Of a stretch of DNA of 64,000 nucleotides, positions 46,770-56,573 are shown piece after piece. Below the pieces are notes generated by a model that worked only from the letters and a program-made list of their open reading frames with translations, made no database searches and was not told where the DNA came from. Origin of the DNA: Pontivivens nitratireducens (GTDB taxonomy: Bacteria; Pseudomonadota; Alphaproteobacteria; Rhodobacterales; Rhodobacteraceae); NCBI RefSeq assembly GCF_014235845.1, contig NZ_JACJUQ010000001.1:248001-312000 (forward strand), given 5' to 3'. Positions within the stretch are counted from its first letter, which is position 1. Each line of letters opens with the position of its first letter. Both the position numbers and the translations under genes were made by a program.

Positions 46770-47147
46770 ATGAGTATTTTTGCGCGTGTACTGATCGTGG
46801 CAACCCTCGCGCTCGGCGCATGTGCGACGAGCCAGAGCAACAATTTCGCGGGTGAGCCGATCGAACGGGTTGCCCGCAAGATCGGCTTTCCGACAAGGGT
46901 GATGGAGTTGCCGGACGGTCGCCGAACCTATCAGTGGGACATTACGCAGACTGCTCAGGTCGGGCCGCTGCGGCCATCCCTGCGAGGTTTAGTCCTCAGC
47001 ACATCCGGTGATGCCGGTGTCGGAATTGGGCTGGACCGCGATACCGTGACGACGGGCGTGTGCACCTATACCCTGACCGCGGCACCGGTCGGGGAGACCT
47101 ATATAGTGGAACCATTTCCGGTCGGAAATCCCGGCTGTCTGTCCTGA
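46770..47147 (+). CDS. Predicted small lipoprotein between nuoG and nuoH
   Basis: 125 residues. Signal peptide with lipobox LALGAC (Cys at about residue 18), then a small domain with GEPIERVARKIGFPTRVMELP and YQWDITQT, a pattern of small outer-membrane or periplasmic proteins related to OsmE/SmpA-like folds, but I cannot name it. Four cysteines in all. GGAG lies upstream of ATG 46770. It sits inside the nuo operon, where a complex I function is not known. Confidence 0.75.
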   Translation: MSIFARVLIVATLALGACATSQSNNFAGEPIERVARKIGFPTRVMELPDGRRTYQWDITQTAQVGPLRPSLRGLVLSTSGDAGVGIGLDRDTVTTGVCTYTLTAAPVGETYIVEPFPVGNPGCLS

Positions 47148-47248
47148 TTGGGCAACATCGGCAAATCTGGGCAAGGTTTCACTGGAAGACGGCGCGGAAT
47201 TGACTTAGCACCGCGCTAGAACGACGACGGCGAGACGAAGGAAGACAC

Positions 47249-48283
47249 ATGGATTTCTGGGACGGCAATTTCGGGGTTTTCCTGATCATCCTGGCGCAAT
47301 GTCTGGCGGTCACGGTCAGCGTGCTGGTCGCGCTGGCGTTCCTGATGTACGCGGATCGCAAGGTCTGGGCCGCGGTGCAGATGCGCAAGGGGCCCAACGT
47401 CGTCGGCGTCTTTGGCCTGCTGCAAAGCTTCGCGGATTTCATCAAGTATATCGTGAAGGAGGTCGTGATTCCCGCCGGGGCGGACAAGACGGTCTTCTAC
47501 CTCGCACCGATGATCGCATTCGTTCTGGCGGTCATCTCGTGGGCCGTCATTCCCTTCGCAGATGGCTGGGTGGTGGCCAATCTGAATATCGGCATCCTGT
47601 ATATCTTCGCGATCTCGTCGCTCGAAGTCTACGGCGTCATCATGGGTGGCTGGGCCTCGAACTCGAAATATCCGTTTCTCGGCTCGCTCCGCTCGGCGGC
47701 GCAGATGATTTCCTATGAGGTGTCACTGGGCCTGATTATCGTCGGCGTGTTGATTTCGACCGGATCGTTGAATTTGACGGAGATCGTGCGGGCGCAGGAC
47801 GGATCGTTCGGCTTGTTCTCATGGTACTGGCTGCCGCATTTCCCGATGGTCTTCCTGTTCCTGATCTCCGCGATGGCGGAAACGAACCGCCCGCCCTTCG
47901 ATTTGCCCGAAGCGGAGTCCGAACTGGTGGCCGGTTATCAGGTCGAGTATTCCTCGACCCCGTTCCTGTTGTTCATGATCGGCGAGTTGATGGCCGTCGT
48001 GCTGATGTGCGCGCTGACCACCTTGCTGTTCTTCGGCGGCTGGTTGAGCCCGGTCCCGTTCCTGCCCGATGGCGTCCTGTGGTTCGTGCTCAAGGTCCTG
48101 TTCTTCTTTTTCATTTTCGCGCTGACCAAGGCGGTCGTTCCCCGGTTCCGTTACGACCAGTTGATGCGGGTCGGTTGGAAGGTCTTCCTGCCGCTGTCGC
48201 TGGGCTGGGTGGTACTCGTCTCGGTTTTCGCACAATACGGTTGGTTCTGGGGTGCCTATGCGCGCTGGACCACGGGGGGCTGA
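47249..48283 (+). CDS. nuoH: NADH-quinone oxidoreductase subunit H
   Basis: 344 residues, eight or so membrane helices. It forms the bottom of the quinone chamber and contacts NuoB/D. Family blocks: [31 protein letters not shown] type segment, [30 protein letters not shown] split at [17 protein letters not shown], and [27 protein letters not shown] upstream of ATG 47249. Confidence 0.97.
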   Translation: MDFWDGNFGVFLIILAQCLAVTVSVLVALAFLMYADRKVWAAVQMRKGPNVVGVFGLLQSFADFIKYIVKEVVIPAGADKTVFYLAPMIAFVLAVISWAVIPFADGWVVANLNIGILYIFAISSLEVYGVIMGGWASNSKYPFLGSLRSAAQMISYEVSLGLIIVGVLISTGSLNLTEIVRAQDGSFGLFSWYWLPHFPMVFLFLISAMAETNRPPFDLPEAESELVAGYQVEYSSTPFLLFMIGELMAVVLMCALTTLLFFGGWLSPVPFLPDGVLWFVLKVLFFFFIFALTKAVVPRFRYDQLMRVGWKVFLPLSLGWVVLVSVFAQYGWFWGAYARWTTGG

Positions 48284-48286
48284 TTC

Positions 48287-48778
48287 ATGGCATTTACCTA
48301 CACACGCGCCGCAAAATATTTCCTGCTGGCTGATTTTTTCGGCGGATTCAAACTGGGGCTCAAGTATTTCTTCGCCCCCAAGGCGACCCTGAACTATCCG
48401 CATGAGAAGGGCCCCTTGAGCCCGCGCTTTCGCGGAGAGCACGCTCTGCGCCGCTATCCCAACGGTGAGGAACGGTGCATCGCGTGCAAATTGTGCGAGG
48501 CGATCTGCCCTGCGCAGGCGATTACCATCGAATCCGAACCACGCGAGGACGGATCGCGCCGTACGACGCGTTACGACATCGACATGACGAAATGCATTTA
48601 TTGCGGTTTCTGTCAGGAGGCCTGCCCGGTCGATGCCATCGTCGAGGGGCCGAATTTCGAATTTTCGACCGAAACGCGTGAGGAACTGTTCTACAACAAG
48701 GACAAGCTGCTCGCGAACGGGGAACGTTGGGAGGTCGAGATCGCACGCAACCTCGAACTCGACGCGCCGTATCGCTGA
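48287..48778 (+). CDS. nuoI: NADH-quinone oxidoreductase subunit I
   Basis: 163 residues. Two [4Fe-4S] clusters with ferredoxin motifs [16 protein letters not shown] and [16 protein letters not shown], between NuoG and NuoB in the electron path. An N-terminal amphipathic helix docks on the membrane. Starts three bases after nuoH. Confidence 0.97.
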   Translation: MAFTYTRAAKYFLLADFFGGFKLGLKYFFAPKATLNYPHEKGPLSPRFRGEHALRRYPNGEERCIACKLCEAICPAQAITIESEPREDGSRRTTRYDIDMTKCIYCGFCQEACPVDAIVEGPNFEFSTETREELFYNKDKLLANGERWEVEIARNLELDAPYR

Positions 48779-48792
48779 AGGACTACCCACTG

Positions 48793-48809
48793 CCCCGGAC
48801 TTGAGCCGG
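48793..48809. repeat. Degenerate palindrome in the nuoI-nuoJ gap
   Basis: CCCCGGACTTGAGCCGG in the 126-base gap resembles a degenerate form of an intergenic palindrome (CCCCGGACTTGATCCGGGG type) that I recall as repeated in many alphaproteobacterial genomes. A short stem CCGG/CCGG is possible. The rest of the gap holds the nuoJ ribosome site. Confidence 0.35.
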
Positions 48810-48904
48810 AGCGGTCGCCACGTTAGAGAGACGCCGAACCGGCGCAACACACCGCAAGGGCGACTCTCGTGTTCGCCTGTACCGGCCAAGACCAAGGGAC
48901 TGCC

Positions 48905-49519
48905 ATGACCGTCGCAGCCGTCATCTTCTACCTCTTCGCCTGCACGGCGGTGGCCTCCGGGCTGCTCGTCGTCCTGGCACGCAACCCGGTACACTCGGTA
49001 TTGTGGCTGATTCTCACGTTCTTCTCCGCCGCGGGGCTTTTCGTGCTGATGGGGGCGGAGTTCGTCGCCATGCTGCTGCTGATCGTCTATGTCGGTGCGG
49101 TGGCGGTGCTGTTCCTGTTCGTGGTGATGATGCTCGACATTGATTTCGCCGAACTGCGGCAGGGCATGGCCCAGCACATGCCGGTTGCGCTGTTGATCGG
49201 TATCATCCTGATCATGGAGCTGGTCCTGATCATCGGCGGAACATTGTGGGCCGACGACTCCAGCCCGCTGCGCGTCGCAATCGCCCCCGCGCCCGAGATG
49301 GTCGAGAATACCAGGGCCCTGGGCAGCATCATCTATACCGATTTCATCTTCATGTTTCAGACCGCCGGTCTGATTCTGTTCGTGGCCATGATCGGCGCGA
49401 TCGTTCTGACCCTGCGCCATCGCGCGGATGTGAAGCGTCAGAACGTCGTGCAACAGATGCATCGTGACCCGGCCGAAGCCGTGGTGATGAAAGACGTGAA
49501 ACCGGGACAAGGACTGTAA
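48905..49519 (+). CDS. nuoJ: NADH-quinone oxidoreductase subunit J
   Basis: 204 residues, five membrane helices. [51 protein letters not shown] is the typical core, cut here as [35 protein letters not shown]; the pi-bulge helix lies in it. ATG 48905 with AAGGGA upstream is preferred to an upstream in-frame start. Confidence 0.96.
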   Translation: MTVAAVIFYLFACTAVASGLLVVLARNPVHSVLWLILTFFSAAGLFVLMGAEFVAMLLLIVYVGAVAVLFLFVVMMLDIDFAELRQGMAQHMPVALLIGIILIMELVLIIGGTLWADDSSPLRVAIAPAPEMVENTRALGSIIYTDFIFMFQTAGLILFVAMIGAIVLTLRHRADVKRQNVVQQMHRDPAEAVVMKDVKPGQGL

Positions 49520-49521
49520 TC

Positions 49522-49617
49522 ATGGACAACGCGATCTTCTACATTCTGATCATTGCAGCCGTGGTCGTCGGCTACGGTCTGGGACGGCTGACCGGCAACA
49601 AGGACAAAAACGAATGA
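49522..49617 (+). CDS. 31-residue one-helix ORF between nuoJ and nuoK
   Basis: ATG 49522 to TGA 49617. The peptide is a single membrane helix (residues about 5-20, [15 protein letters not shown]) followed by a charged tail (TGNKDKNE). AAGGA sits upstream at about 49509-49513. Its stop overlaps the nuoK start (ATGA, 49614-49617), so translation is probably coupled to nuoK. No other reading of this stretch is needed, since nuoJ ends at 49519. Such genes escape standard length cut-offs. A small complex I subunit or assembly peptide is inferred, not shown. Confidence 0.7.
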   Translation: MDNAIFYILIIAAVVVGYGLGRLTGNKDKNE

Positions 49618-49919
49618 TCGGGCTTGCTCATTACCTGATCGTGGCGGCCTTGCTGTTCGTCACCGGGATTTTCGGGATCTTTCTCAACCGCAAGAACATC
49701 ATCGTCATCCTGATGTCGATCGAGCTGATGTTGCTGGCGGTAAATATCAACATGGTCGCGTTTTCCGTGCACCAGGGCGATCTGGTGGGGCAGGTGTTCA
49801 CCCTGTTCATCCTGACCGTCGCTGCGGCCGAGGCTGCTATCGGTCTTGCGATCCTCGTCTGCTTCTTCCGCAACCGCGGGACGATTCAGGTCGAAGACGT
49901 CAACGTGATGAAGGGCTGA
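49614..49919 (+). CDS. nuoK: NADH-quinone oxidoreductase subunit K
   Basis: 101 residues, three membrane helices. [35 protein letters not shown] is the family core, cut as [20 protein letters not shown]; the Glu of SIEL is in the proton path. Starts in the stop of the 31-residue ORF. Confidence 0.96.
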   Translation: MIGLAHYLIVAALLFVTGIFGIFLNRKNIIVILMSIELMLLAVNINMVAFSVHQGDLVGQVFTLFILTVAAAEAAIGLAILVCFFRNRGTIQVEDVNVMKG

Positions 49920-49920
49920 C

Positions 49921-52038
49921 ATGTATCAGATCATCCTGTTCGCGCCGCTGATTGCGGCAATCATCGGCGGTTTTGGCTGGCGCATCATCTCCGAGAAGGG
50001 AGCGATGGTCCTGACGACCGGTGCGGTAATGCTGGCCGCATTGCTGAGCTGGATCGCCTTTCTGGGCGCGGATGCGGAGCTGGAGATCATCCCCATCGCC
50101 CGCTGGATCGACAGCGGATCGATGGTGGCGGACTGGGCGATCCGGGTGGATATGCTGACCAGCGTCATGCTGGTCGTCATCACGACGGTATCGGCGCTCG
50201 TTCATCTGTATTCCTTCGGCTACATGGATCACGATCCGCAATGGCGTGAGGGCGAGACGTACAAGCCGCGCTTCTTTGCCTATCTGTCGTTCTTCACCTT
50301 TGCGATGCTGATGCTGGTGACGGCGGACAATCTGTTACAGATGTTCTTCGGCTGGGAGGGCGTCGGCGTGGCGTCCTATCTTCTGATCGGTTTCTACTGG
50401 CGCAAACCCACGGCGGGCGCTGCGGCGATGAAGGCTTTCATCGTGAACCGGGTCGGTGATTTCGGATTCATCCTGGGCATCTTCGCGCTGTACATCCTGA
50501 CCGACAGTGTCGATTTCGCGACGATCTTCGGTGAGATGGACCGCTTGACGACAACGTCGATCAGCTTCCTCGGGCTCGATCTGCCGGCACTCGAAGTGGT
50601 CGGATTTCTTTTGTTCATCGGTGCGATGGGCAAGTCGGCGCAGTTATTTCTGCACACATGGCTGCCCGATGCGATGGAGGGGCCGACACCGGTTTCCGCG
50701 CTGATCCACGCGGCGACCATGGTGACGGCGGGCGTCTTCCTGGTCTGTCGGATGTCACCCGTTTATGACGAGGCGATCTATGCCGCCGGGTTCATCACGA
50801 CGATCGGTGCGCTCACCGCATTCTTCGCCGCCACCGTCGGTCTGGTGCAAAACGACATCAAGCGCGTTATCGCCTATTCCACCTGCTCGCAGCTCGGTTA
50901 CATGTTCGTGGCAGCGGGCGTCGGCTTCTATCAGGCGGCGATGTTCCACCTGTTCACACATGCCGCCTTCAAGGCGATGCTGTTCCTGGGCGCGGGTTCC
51001 GTGATCCATTCCATGCATCACGAGCAGGACATGAGAAACTATGGTGGACTGCGCAAGAAAATCCCCATGACCTTCTGGGCCATGATGTTGGGCACGCTGG
51101 CCATCACCGGCGTGGGCATTCCGTTCAGCTACGATCTGTTCGGCGTACCGATCGGCTTTGCCGGGTTCGTCTCCAAGGACGCAATCATCGAGGGTGCGTT
51201 CGCCGGTCACGCCTATTTCGCCTTTACGGCGCTAGTCATCGCAGCACTGTTCACCAGCTTCTACAGCTGGCGCCTGATGTTCCTGACCTTCTATGGCAAG
51301 CCGCGCGGGGATGCGCATACGCACGATCATGCGCATGAAAGCCCGTGGGTCATGACCGTTCCGTTGGGTGTTCTGGCCATCGGCGCCGTCTTTGCCGGGA
51401 TGGTCTACTACAACAGCTTCGTCGGGCACGACGCCGAGGAATTCTTCGGTGATGCGATCGGTGGACCGGCTGTAATGGCCGCTGACGGTCATGGCGTCGT
51501 CGCCGATGGACATGAACCTATGGTCGATAGTCATGGTGAAGAGATCGAGGGCGAAGACCTCCTCGCGGATGGCAGCAATGCGGTCGATACCGCGCACGGT
51601 TCCGAGGGGGCGCATGACGAATCTGTCCTGCATTCCTATCACGACGTGCCGTGGCTGGTTGCCCTGTCACCGTTCATCGCGATGCTGGTCGGGCTGTTGA
51701 CGGCGTGGATGTTCTACATTCGCAATCCGCAGACACCTGCACGTCTGGCGTCCGCGATGCCTGGGCTGTACCGGTTCCTGCTGAACAAATGGTATTTCGA
51801 CGAGATCTACGACGTCCTGTTCGTGCGCTCGGCGAAATGGCTGGGTCGGTTCCTGTGGCGCAAGGGCGATGGCAGGGTTATCGACGGCGGCATCAACGGC
51901 CTGGCCATGGGTATCGTGCCGTTTCTCACTCGTATTTCCGGGCGTGCTCAATCCGGTTACGTCTTTCACTACGCCTTTGCGATGATAGCGGGTCTGGTCG
52001 CCATCATCACATGGTTCGCAATCCGCGGAGCCTCCTGA
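49921..52038 (+). CDS. nuoL: NADH-quinone oxidoreductase subunit L with His-rich loop
   Basis: 705 residues, an antiporter-like proton-pumping subunit with the long lateral helix at its C-terminus. Core blocks: [41 protein letters not shown] and [23 protein letters not shown] loop at residues about 466-575 is enlarged and rich in His/Asp/Gly: [10 protein letters not shown] at 466-473 and [22 protein letters not shown] further on, possibly metal-binding. NuoL is normally about 610-680 residues, so the extra length is in that loop. Confidence 0.97.
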   Translation: MYQIILFAPLIAAIIGGFGWRIISEKGAMVLTTGAVMLAALLSWIAFLGADAELEIIPIARWIDSGSMVADWAIRVDMLTSVMLVVITTVSALVHLYSFGYMDHDPQWREGETYKPRFFAYLSFFTFAMLMLVTADNLLQMFFGWEGVGVASYLLIGFYWRKPTAGAAAMKAFIVNRVGDFGFILGIFALYILTDSVDFATIFGEMDRLTTTSISFLGLDLPALEVVGFLLFIGAMGKSAQLFLHTWLPDAMEGPTPVSALIHAATMVTAGVFLVCRMSPVYDEAIYAAGFITTIGALTAFFAATVGLVQNDIKRVIAYSTCSQLGYMFVAAGVGFYQAAMFHLFTHAAFKAMLFLGAGSVIHSMHHEQDMRNYGGLRKKIPMTFWAMMLGTLAITGVGIPFSYDLFGVPIGFAGFVSKDAIIEGAFAGHAYFAFTALVIAALFTSFYSWRLMFLTFYGKPRGDAHTHDHAHESPWVMTVPLGVLAIGAVFAGMVYYNSFVGHDAEEFFGDAIGGPAVMAADGHGVVADGHEPMVDSHGEEIEGEDLLADGSNAVDTAHGSEGAHDESVLHSYHDVPWLVALSPFIAMLVGLLTAWMFYIRNPQTPARLASAMPGLYRFLLNKWYFDEIYDVLFVRSAKWLGRFLWRKGDGRVIDGGINGLAMGIVPFLTRISGRAQSGYVFHYAFAMIAGLVAIITWFAIRGAS

Positions 52039-52039
52039 T

Positions 52040-53599
52040 ATGGAAATTCCATTGCTTTCATTCGTGACGTTCCTGCCTGCGCTGGGGGCGGTCGCAATGG
52101 GCCTGCTGCTGCGGGGCAACGATGAATGGGCCGTGCGCAACAGCAAGATAATGGCGCTGTTCGTCACCACGATCACCTTTCTGCTGTCGCTGTTCATCCT
52201 CGCCGGGTTCGATCCATCGTCGAGCGATTTCCAGTTGGTAGAAGATCGCGAATGGCTGGGCGGTTTGCGCTATCGCATGGGTGTGGATGGCATCAGCATT
52301 CTGTTCGTGATGCTGACCACCGTTCTGATGCCGTTGGTCATCGGGGCGAGCTGGAACGTTTCGCACCGGGTCAAGGAATACATGATCGCGTTTCTGATCC
52401 TGGAAACCCTGATGATCGGCGTGTTCTGCGCGCTCGACATGATCCTGTTCTACCTGTTCTTCGAGGCTGGCCTGATCCCGATGTTCTTCATCATCGGTAT
52501 CTGGGGCGGCAAGGATCGCGTTTACGCGGCGTTCAAGTTCTTCCTCTATACGCTTCTCGGCTCGGTCCTGATGCTGATCGCGATGATGTACATGATCGCG
52601 GAGGCAGGCACGTCCGACATCGTGGCACTGTTGGGGACGGAGTTCAGCTTCGCGACCTTCGAATTTGCCGGGATTGAGATCGTTGGCGGGGCGCAATTGC
52701 TGCTCTGGCTGGCCTTCTTCGCCAGCTTCGCGGTCAAGATGCCGATGTGGCCGGTCCACACCTGGTTGCCCGACGCACACGTTCAGGCACCCACAGCGGG
52801 TTCGATCGTTCTGGCGGCGATCCTGTTGAAAATGGGCGGCTACGGGTTTCTGCGGTTCAGTCTGCCCATGTTCCCGGTGGCCTCCGACATCATGGCGAAC
52901 TTCGTCTTTGCGTTGTCGGTTATCGCGATCATCTACACCTCGCTGGTCGCGCTGGTGCAGGACGACATGAAGAAGCTGATTGCCTATTCCTCGGTCGCGC
53001 ATATGGGCTTCGTGACGATGGGTATCTTCGCGGCGAACCAGCAGGGCGTCGATGGGGCGATTTTCCAGATGATCTCTCACGGGTTCATTTCGGGTGCGCT
53101 GTTCCTTGCCGTCGGGGTGATCTACGACCGGATGCACACGCGTGAGATTGCGGCCTTCGGTGGTCTGGTAAACCGGATGCCGGCGTTCGCGTTGATCTTC
53201 CTGTTGTTCACGATGGGCAATGTCGGCCTGCCGGGGACGTCCGGTTTCGTCGGGGAATTCCTTACATTGTCGGGGGCGTTCCAGGCGAACACCTGGGTCG
53301 CGTTCGGCGCGGCAACCGGGGTGATCCTGTCCGCCGGATATGCGCTGTGGCTGTATCGTCGCGTGGTATTTGGCGATCTGGTCAAGGAAAGTCTGAGCAC
53401 GATCACGGATATGGATCGGCGCGAGAAGCTGCTTTTCGTCCCGTTCGTGTTCTTCACCCTGCTGTTGGGCGTTTACCCCAGTCTGGTGACCGACATCATC
53501 GGGCCGAGCGTCGAGGCCTTGCTCGACTCCTATAATTTCGCGCTGGAGGAGGCAGGTATGGTTGCCGATACCGCGCCACATATGACGACGGGACACTGA
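52040..53599 (+). CDS. nuoM: NADH-quinone oxidoreductase subunit M
   Basis: 519 residues, antiporter-like proton-pumping subunit. Blocks: [71 protein letters not shown]. Membrane-embedded throughout, with a short C-terminal tail. Two bases after nuoL. Confidence 0.97.
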   Translation: MEIPLLSFVTFLPALGAVAMGLLLRGNDEWAVRNSKIMALFVTTITFLLSLFILAGFDPSSSDFQLVEDREWLGGLRYRMGVDGISILFVMLTTVLMPLVIGASWNVSHRVKEYMIAFLILETLMIGVFCALDMILFYLFFEAGLIPMFFIIGIWGGKDRVYAAFKFFLYTLLGSVLMLIAMMYMIAEAGTSDIVALLGTEFSFATFEFAGIEIVGGAQLLLWLAFFASFAVKMPMWPVHTWLPDAHVQAPTAGSIVLAAILLKMGGYGFLRFSLPMFPVASDIMANFVFALSVIAIIYTSLVALVQDDMKKLIAYSSVAHMGFVTMGIFAANQQGVDGAIFQMISHGFISGALFLAVGVIYDRMHTREIAAFGGLVNRMPAFALIFLLFTMGNVGLPGTSGFVGEFLTLSGAFQANTWVAFGAATGVILSAGYALWLYRRVVFGDLVKESLSTITDMDRREKLLFVPFVFFTLLLGVYPSLVTDIIGPSVEALLDSYNFALEEAGMVADTAPHMTTGH

Positions 53600-53600
53600 G

Positions 53601-55043
53601 ATGTTGAGCGAAAACCTCACGATTGTTCTGCCTGAGCTGCTGCTCGCCGGATTCGCGATGATCGCGCTGATTTTCGGCGTCTTCGCGGGCAAGGACAAGC
53701 AGGCGGAATTCATCCTCTTCGCAACAGTTGCGGTGCTCGCAATTCTGGCGCTGGTCGTCGGTACGCGGTCCGAGGGAACGCATATCGCGTTCAACGGGGC
53801 GTTCGTCGATGACGGCTTTGCGCGTTTCACCAAGGTGACGTTGCTGCTGGGCGCGTCGATCATGCTGTTGCTCAGCCGGGAATACCTCAAGCGTTATGAC
53901 TTGATGAAGTTCGAGTTCCCGGTGCTGATCGCGCTGGCTTGCGTCGGCATGATGATGATGGTGTCAGCGGGCGATCTGATGTCGCTGTATATGGGCTTGG
54001 AATTGCAATCCCTCGCACTTTACGTCGTGGCCGCATTCCGGCGCGACAGCCTGCGCTCGACCGAGGCGGGATTGAAATACTTCGTGTTGGGTGCGCTCAG
54101 TTCCGGTTTGCTGCTCTACGGGGCGAGCCTGGTCTACGGCTATACCGGCACCACAGTTTTTGCGGGGATTTCTGCCATTATCGTGGACGAAGGCATCTCG
54201 ATGGGTCTGCTGATCGGTCTGGTCTTCCTGACCACCGGTCTGGCATTCAAGATTTCTGCCGCGCCGTTCCATATGTGGACGCCGGACGTGTACGAGGGCT
54301 CGCCAACGCCGGTGACGGCGTTTTTCGCAACCGCGCCGAAGGTCGCGGCGGCCGGGATGTTCGCGCGGGTGCTGCTCGATGGGTTCGGCGCAGCGGTGGC
54401 GGATTGGCAGCAAATTCTGACTTTCCTCGCCATCTTCTCGATGTTTCTCGGCTCCATCGCGGCCATTGGTCAGACCAACATCAAGCGCCTGATGGCCTAT
54501 TCCTCCATCGGTCATATGGGATTTGCTCTCATCGGGTTGGCGGCGGGGACACAGGCGGGCGTCGCGTCCTTGCTGATTTACATGGCGATTTACGTGGTCA
54601 TGAATGTCGGCACGTTCGCATTCATTCTGAACATGGAGCGTGACGGCCGCCCGATCACGGATATCGGGGCGTTGAACCAGTATTCGACCGTGGCGCCGGG
54701 CAGGGCCTTCGCACTGGCCATTCTGATGTTCAGTATGGCGGGCATCCCGCCGATGCTTGGCTTCTTCTCGAAATATTACGTGTTTGCCGCCGCTGTGGAC
54801 GCGGGAATGATCCCATTGGCGATCCTGGGCGTCGTGGCCAGCGTGATCAGTGCATTCTACTATCTGCGCATCGTGAAGTTGATGTATTTCGGTGAGGATA
54901 TCGATCCGCTGACGGGGCGCATGCCGCTGGCGCATGGGATCGCTCTGACGGCATCTGCTGTGGTGCTGCTGCTCGGCTCATTCGTGCAGATGTTCGGAGT
55001 AGAAACCTTGGCCGTACAGGCCGCCGCCTCGCTGTTCAACTAG
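53601..55043 (+). CDS. nuoN: NADH-quinone oxidoreductase subunit N
   Basis: 480 residues, third antiporter-like subunit and last of the 14 core genes. Blocks: [42 protein letters not shown] (cut before the second Ala), [40 protein letters not shown]. The stop is directly followed by birA. Confidence 0.97.
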   Translation: MLSENLTIVLPELLLAGFAMIALIFGVFAGKDKQAEFILFATVAVLAILALVVGTRSEGTHIAFNGAFVDDGFARFTKVTLLLGASIMLLLSREYLKRYDLMKFEFPVLIALACVGMMMMVSAGDLMSLYMGLELQSLALYVVAAFRRDSLRSTEAGLKYFVLGALSSGLLLYGASLVYGYTGTTVFAGISAIIVDEGISMGLLIGLVFLTTGLAFKISAAPFHMWTPDVYEGSPTPVTAFFATAPKVAAAGMFARVLLDGFGAAVADWQQILTFLAIFSMFLGSIAAIGQTNIKRLMAYSSIGHMGFALIGLAAGTQAGVASLLIYMAIYVVMNVGTFAFILNMERDGRPITDIGALNQYSTVAPGRAFALAILMFSMAGIPPMLGFFSKYYVFAAAVDAGMIPLAILGVVASVISAFYYLRIVKLMYFGEDIDPLTGRMPLAHGIALTASAVVLLLGSFVQMFGVETLAVQAAASLFN

Positions 55044-55784
55044 ATGATGGGGTGGCCCGAGGGCACCGCGCGCGTCGTTCTGGAGGAGACCGACAGCACG
55101 CAGACACAGGCGTTCGCCCGCAGCGAGGACGCGCCGGTCTGGGTTCTGGCGCATCGTCAGACCAGTGGAACGGGCCGGCGGGGTAGGCCGTGGCAGATGC
55201 CGACCGGCAACTTCGCCGCCACCCTTGCCCTGCGCCCGAAAGACGCGGTTCATCGGCGTTCCTTACGGTCGTTCACAGCGGCGCTTGCCTTGCGTGATGC
55301 CCTCAGCGAACTGACCGGACAGCCCGCCTTGTTTTCGCTCAAATGGCCCAATGACGTGCTGTGCCGAGGCCGGAAGCTGGCGGGAATTTTGCTTGAAAGC
55401 CGCGGGGATGTCCTACTGATCGGAATCGGGATCAATCTGGCCGCCGCCCCGGCGCATTCCGTGCTGGAGCAGGGCAGCACCGCCCCTATAGATTTGTTGA
55501 GCGCGAGCGGCCAATTGATTGGCGCGGAAGATATGCTCGATGCCCTTGCGCCAGCCTTTGCGGAGCGTGAGGCCCGGCTGCTGCGGGAGGGGTTTGACCC
55601 GCAACAGGCTGAATGGATGCGAGGCGCCACCCGTTTGGGGGAACCTATTGTGGCCCGCTTCGCCCATCATGAACTGTCTGGCAGGTTTGACGGGATCGAC
55701 GCTGACGGCGCATTGCTACTGTCCACGGCGGAGGGCATTCAGCGATTGCCCGCGGCTGAAATCTACTTCAACGAAGCGGGGTAA
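55044..55784 (+). CDS. birA: Biotin--[acetyl-CoA carboxylase] ligase, monofunctional
   Basis: 246 residues. It biotinylates the carrier domains of carboxylases. Catalytic-domain blocks: LEETDSTQTQAFARS, QTSGTGRRGRPW (biotinyl-AMP loop), LKWPNDVLCRGRKLAGIL and GIGINLAAAP. There is no N-terminal helix-turn-helix, so it is not a BirA repressor. Start ATG 55044 abuts the nuoN stop (ATG 55047 is also possible). Follows nuo in Rhodobacterales, with coaX. Confidence 0.94.
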   Translation: MMGWPEGTARVVLEETDSTQTQAFARSEDAPVWVLAHRQTSGTGRRGRPWQMPTGNFAATLALRPKDAVHRRSLRSFTAALALRDALSELTGQPALFSLKWPNDVLCRGRKLAGILLESRGDVLLIGIGINLAAAPAHSVLEQGSTAPIDLLSASGQLIGAEDMLDALAPAFAEREARLLREGFDPQQAEWMRGATRLGEPIVARFAHHELSGRFDGIDADGALLLSTAEGIQRLPAAEIYFNEAG

Positions 55785-55787
55785 GTG

Positions 55788-56573
55788 ATGCTTTTGACCG
55801 TCGATGTCGGCAATACGAACACGGTTTTCGCGGTCCATGACGGCCAGTCGTTTCTGGGCGAATGGCGCTGTTCAACCTATGCCGCGCGAACGGCGGATCA
55901 GTATTATGTCTGGCTGCGGCAGTTGCTGGAATTCCACGGGCTGAACATCGCGATCGACAGCGTGGTCATCTCCTCCGTCGTGCCACAAGTTGTGTTCAAC
56001 CTGCGTCTGCTTTCGGATCGGTATTATCATTGTCGGCCACTGGTTGTGGGCAAGCCCGATTGCGAATTGCCCGTCGACGTGCGTGTGGATGAGGGGACGA
56101 TTGTCGGCGCGGACCGTCTGGTCAACACCGTTTCCGGCTATGACAAGTTCGGCGGCGATCTGATCGTGGTGGATTTCGGCACCGCCACCACCTTCGATGT
56201 GATCGATACTGACGGAGCGTATATCGGCGGCGTTATCGCCCCCGGTGTTAATCTGAGCATCAAGGCCCTACATGAAGCGGCAGCGGCTCTTCCGAACATA
56301 GATGTGACGAGGCCCCAGCGGGTTATCGGGACCAACACCGTGGCCTGCATGCAATCGGGCGTCTTCTGGGGCTATGTCGGCCTGATCGAGGGCATCTGCA
56401 AACAGATTAGAGGCGAACGCGACCGCCCAATGAAGATTGTCGCGACCGGTGGATTATCCACGCTATTCGATCAGGGAACCGAAATTTTCGATCATATCGA
56501 TACGGAACTGACCATGCATGGTCTCGTCCTGATCAATGAACACAACAGAAAGACTATGAATGAGCAAGAATGA
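55788..56573 (+). CDS. coaX: Type III pantothenate kinase
   Basis: 261 residues. It phosphorylates pantothenate, the first step of CoA synthesis, and is not feedback-regulated by CoA in known members. ASKHA-fold motifs: LLTVDVGNTNTVFAVHDG at the N-terminus, GADRLVN, VVDFGTATTFD and GGVIAPG. ATG 55788 preferred over GTG 55785. It overlaps the start of rnj by 14 bases. Confidence 0.95.
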   Translation: MLLTVDVGNTNTVFAVHDGQSFLGEWRCSTYAARTADQYYVWLRQLLEFHGLNIAIDSVVISSVVPQVVFNLRLLSDRYYHCRPLVVGKPDCELPVDVRVDEGTIVGADRLVNTVSGYDKFGGDLIVVDFGTATTFDVIDTDGAYIGGVIAPGVNLSIKALHEAAAALPNIDVTRPQRVIGTNTVACMQSGVFWGYVGLIEGICKQIRGERDRPMKIVATGGLSTLFDQGTEIFDHIDTELTMHGLVLINEHNRKTMNEQE

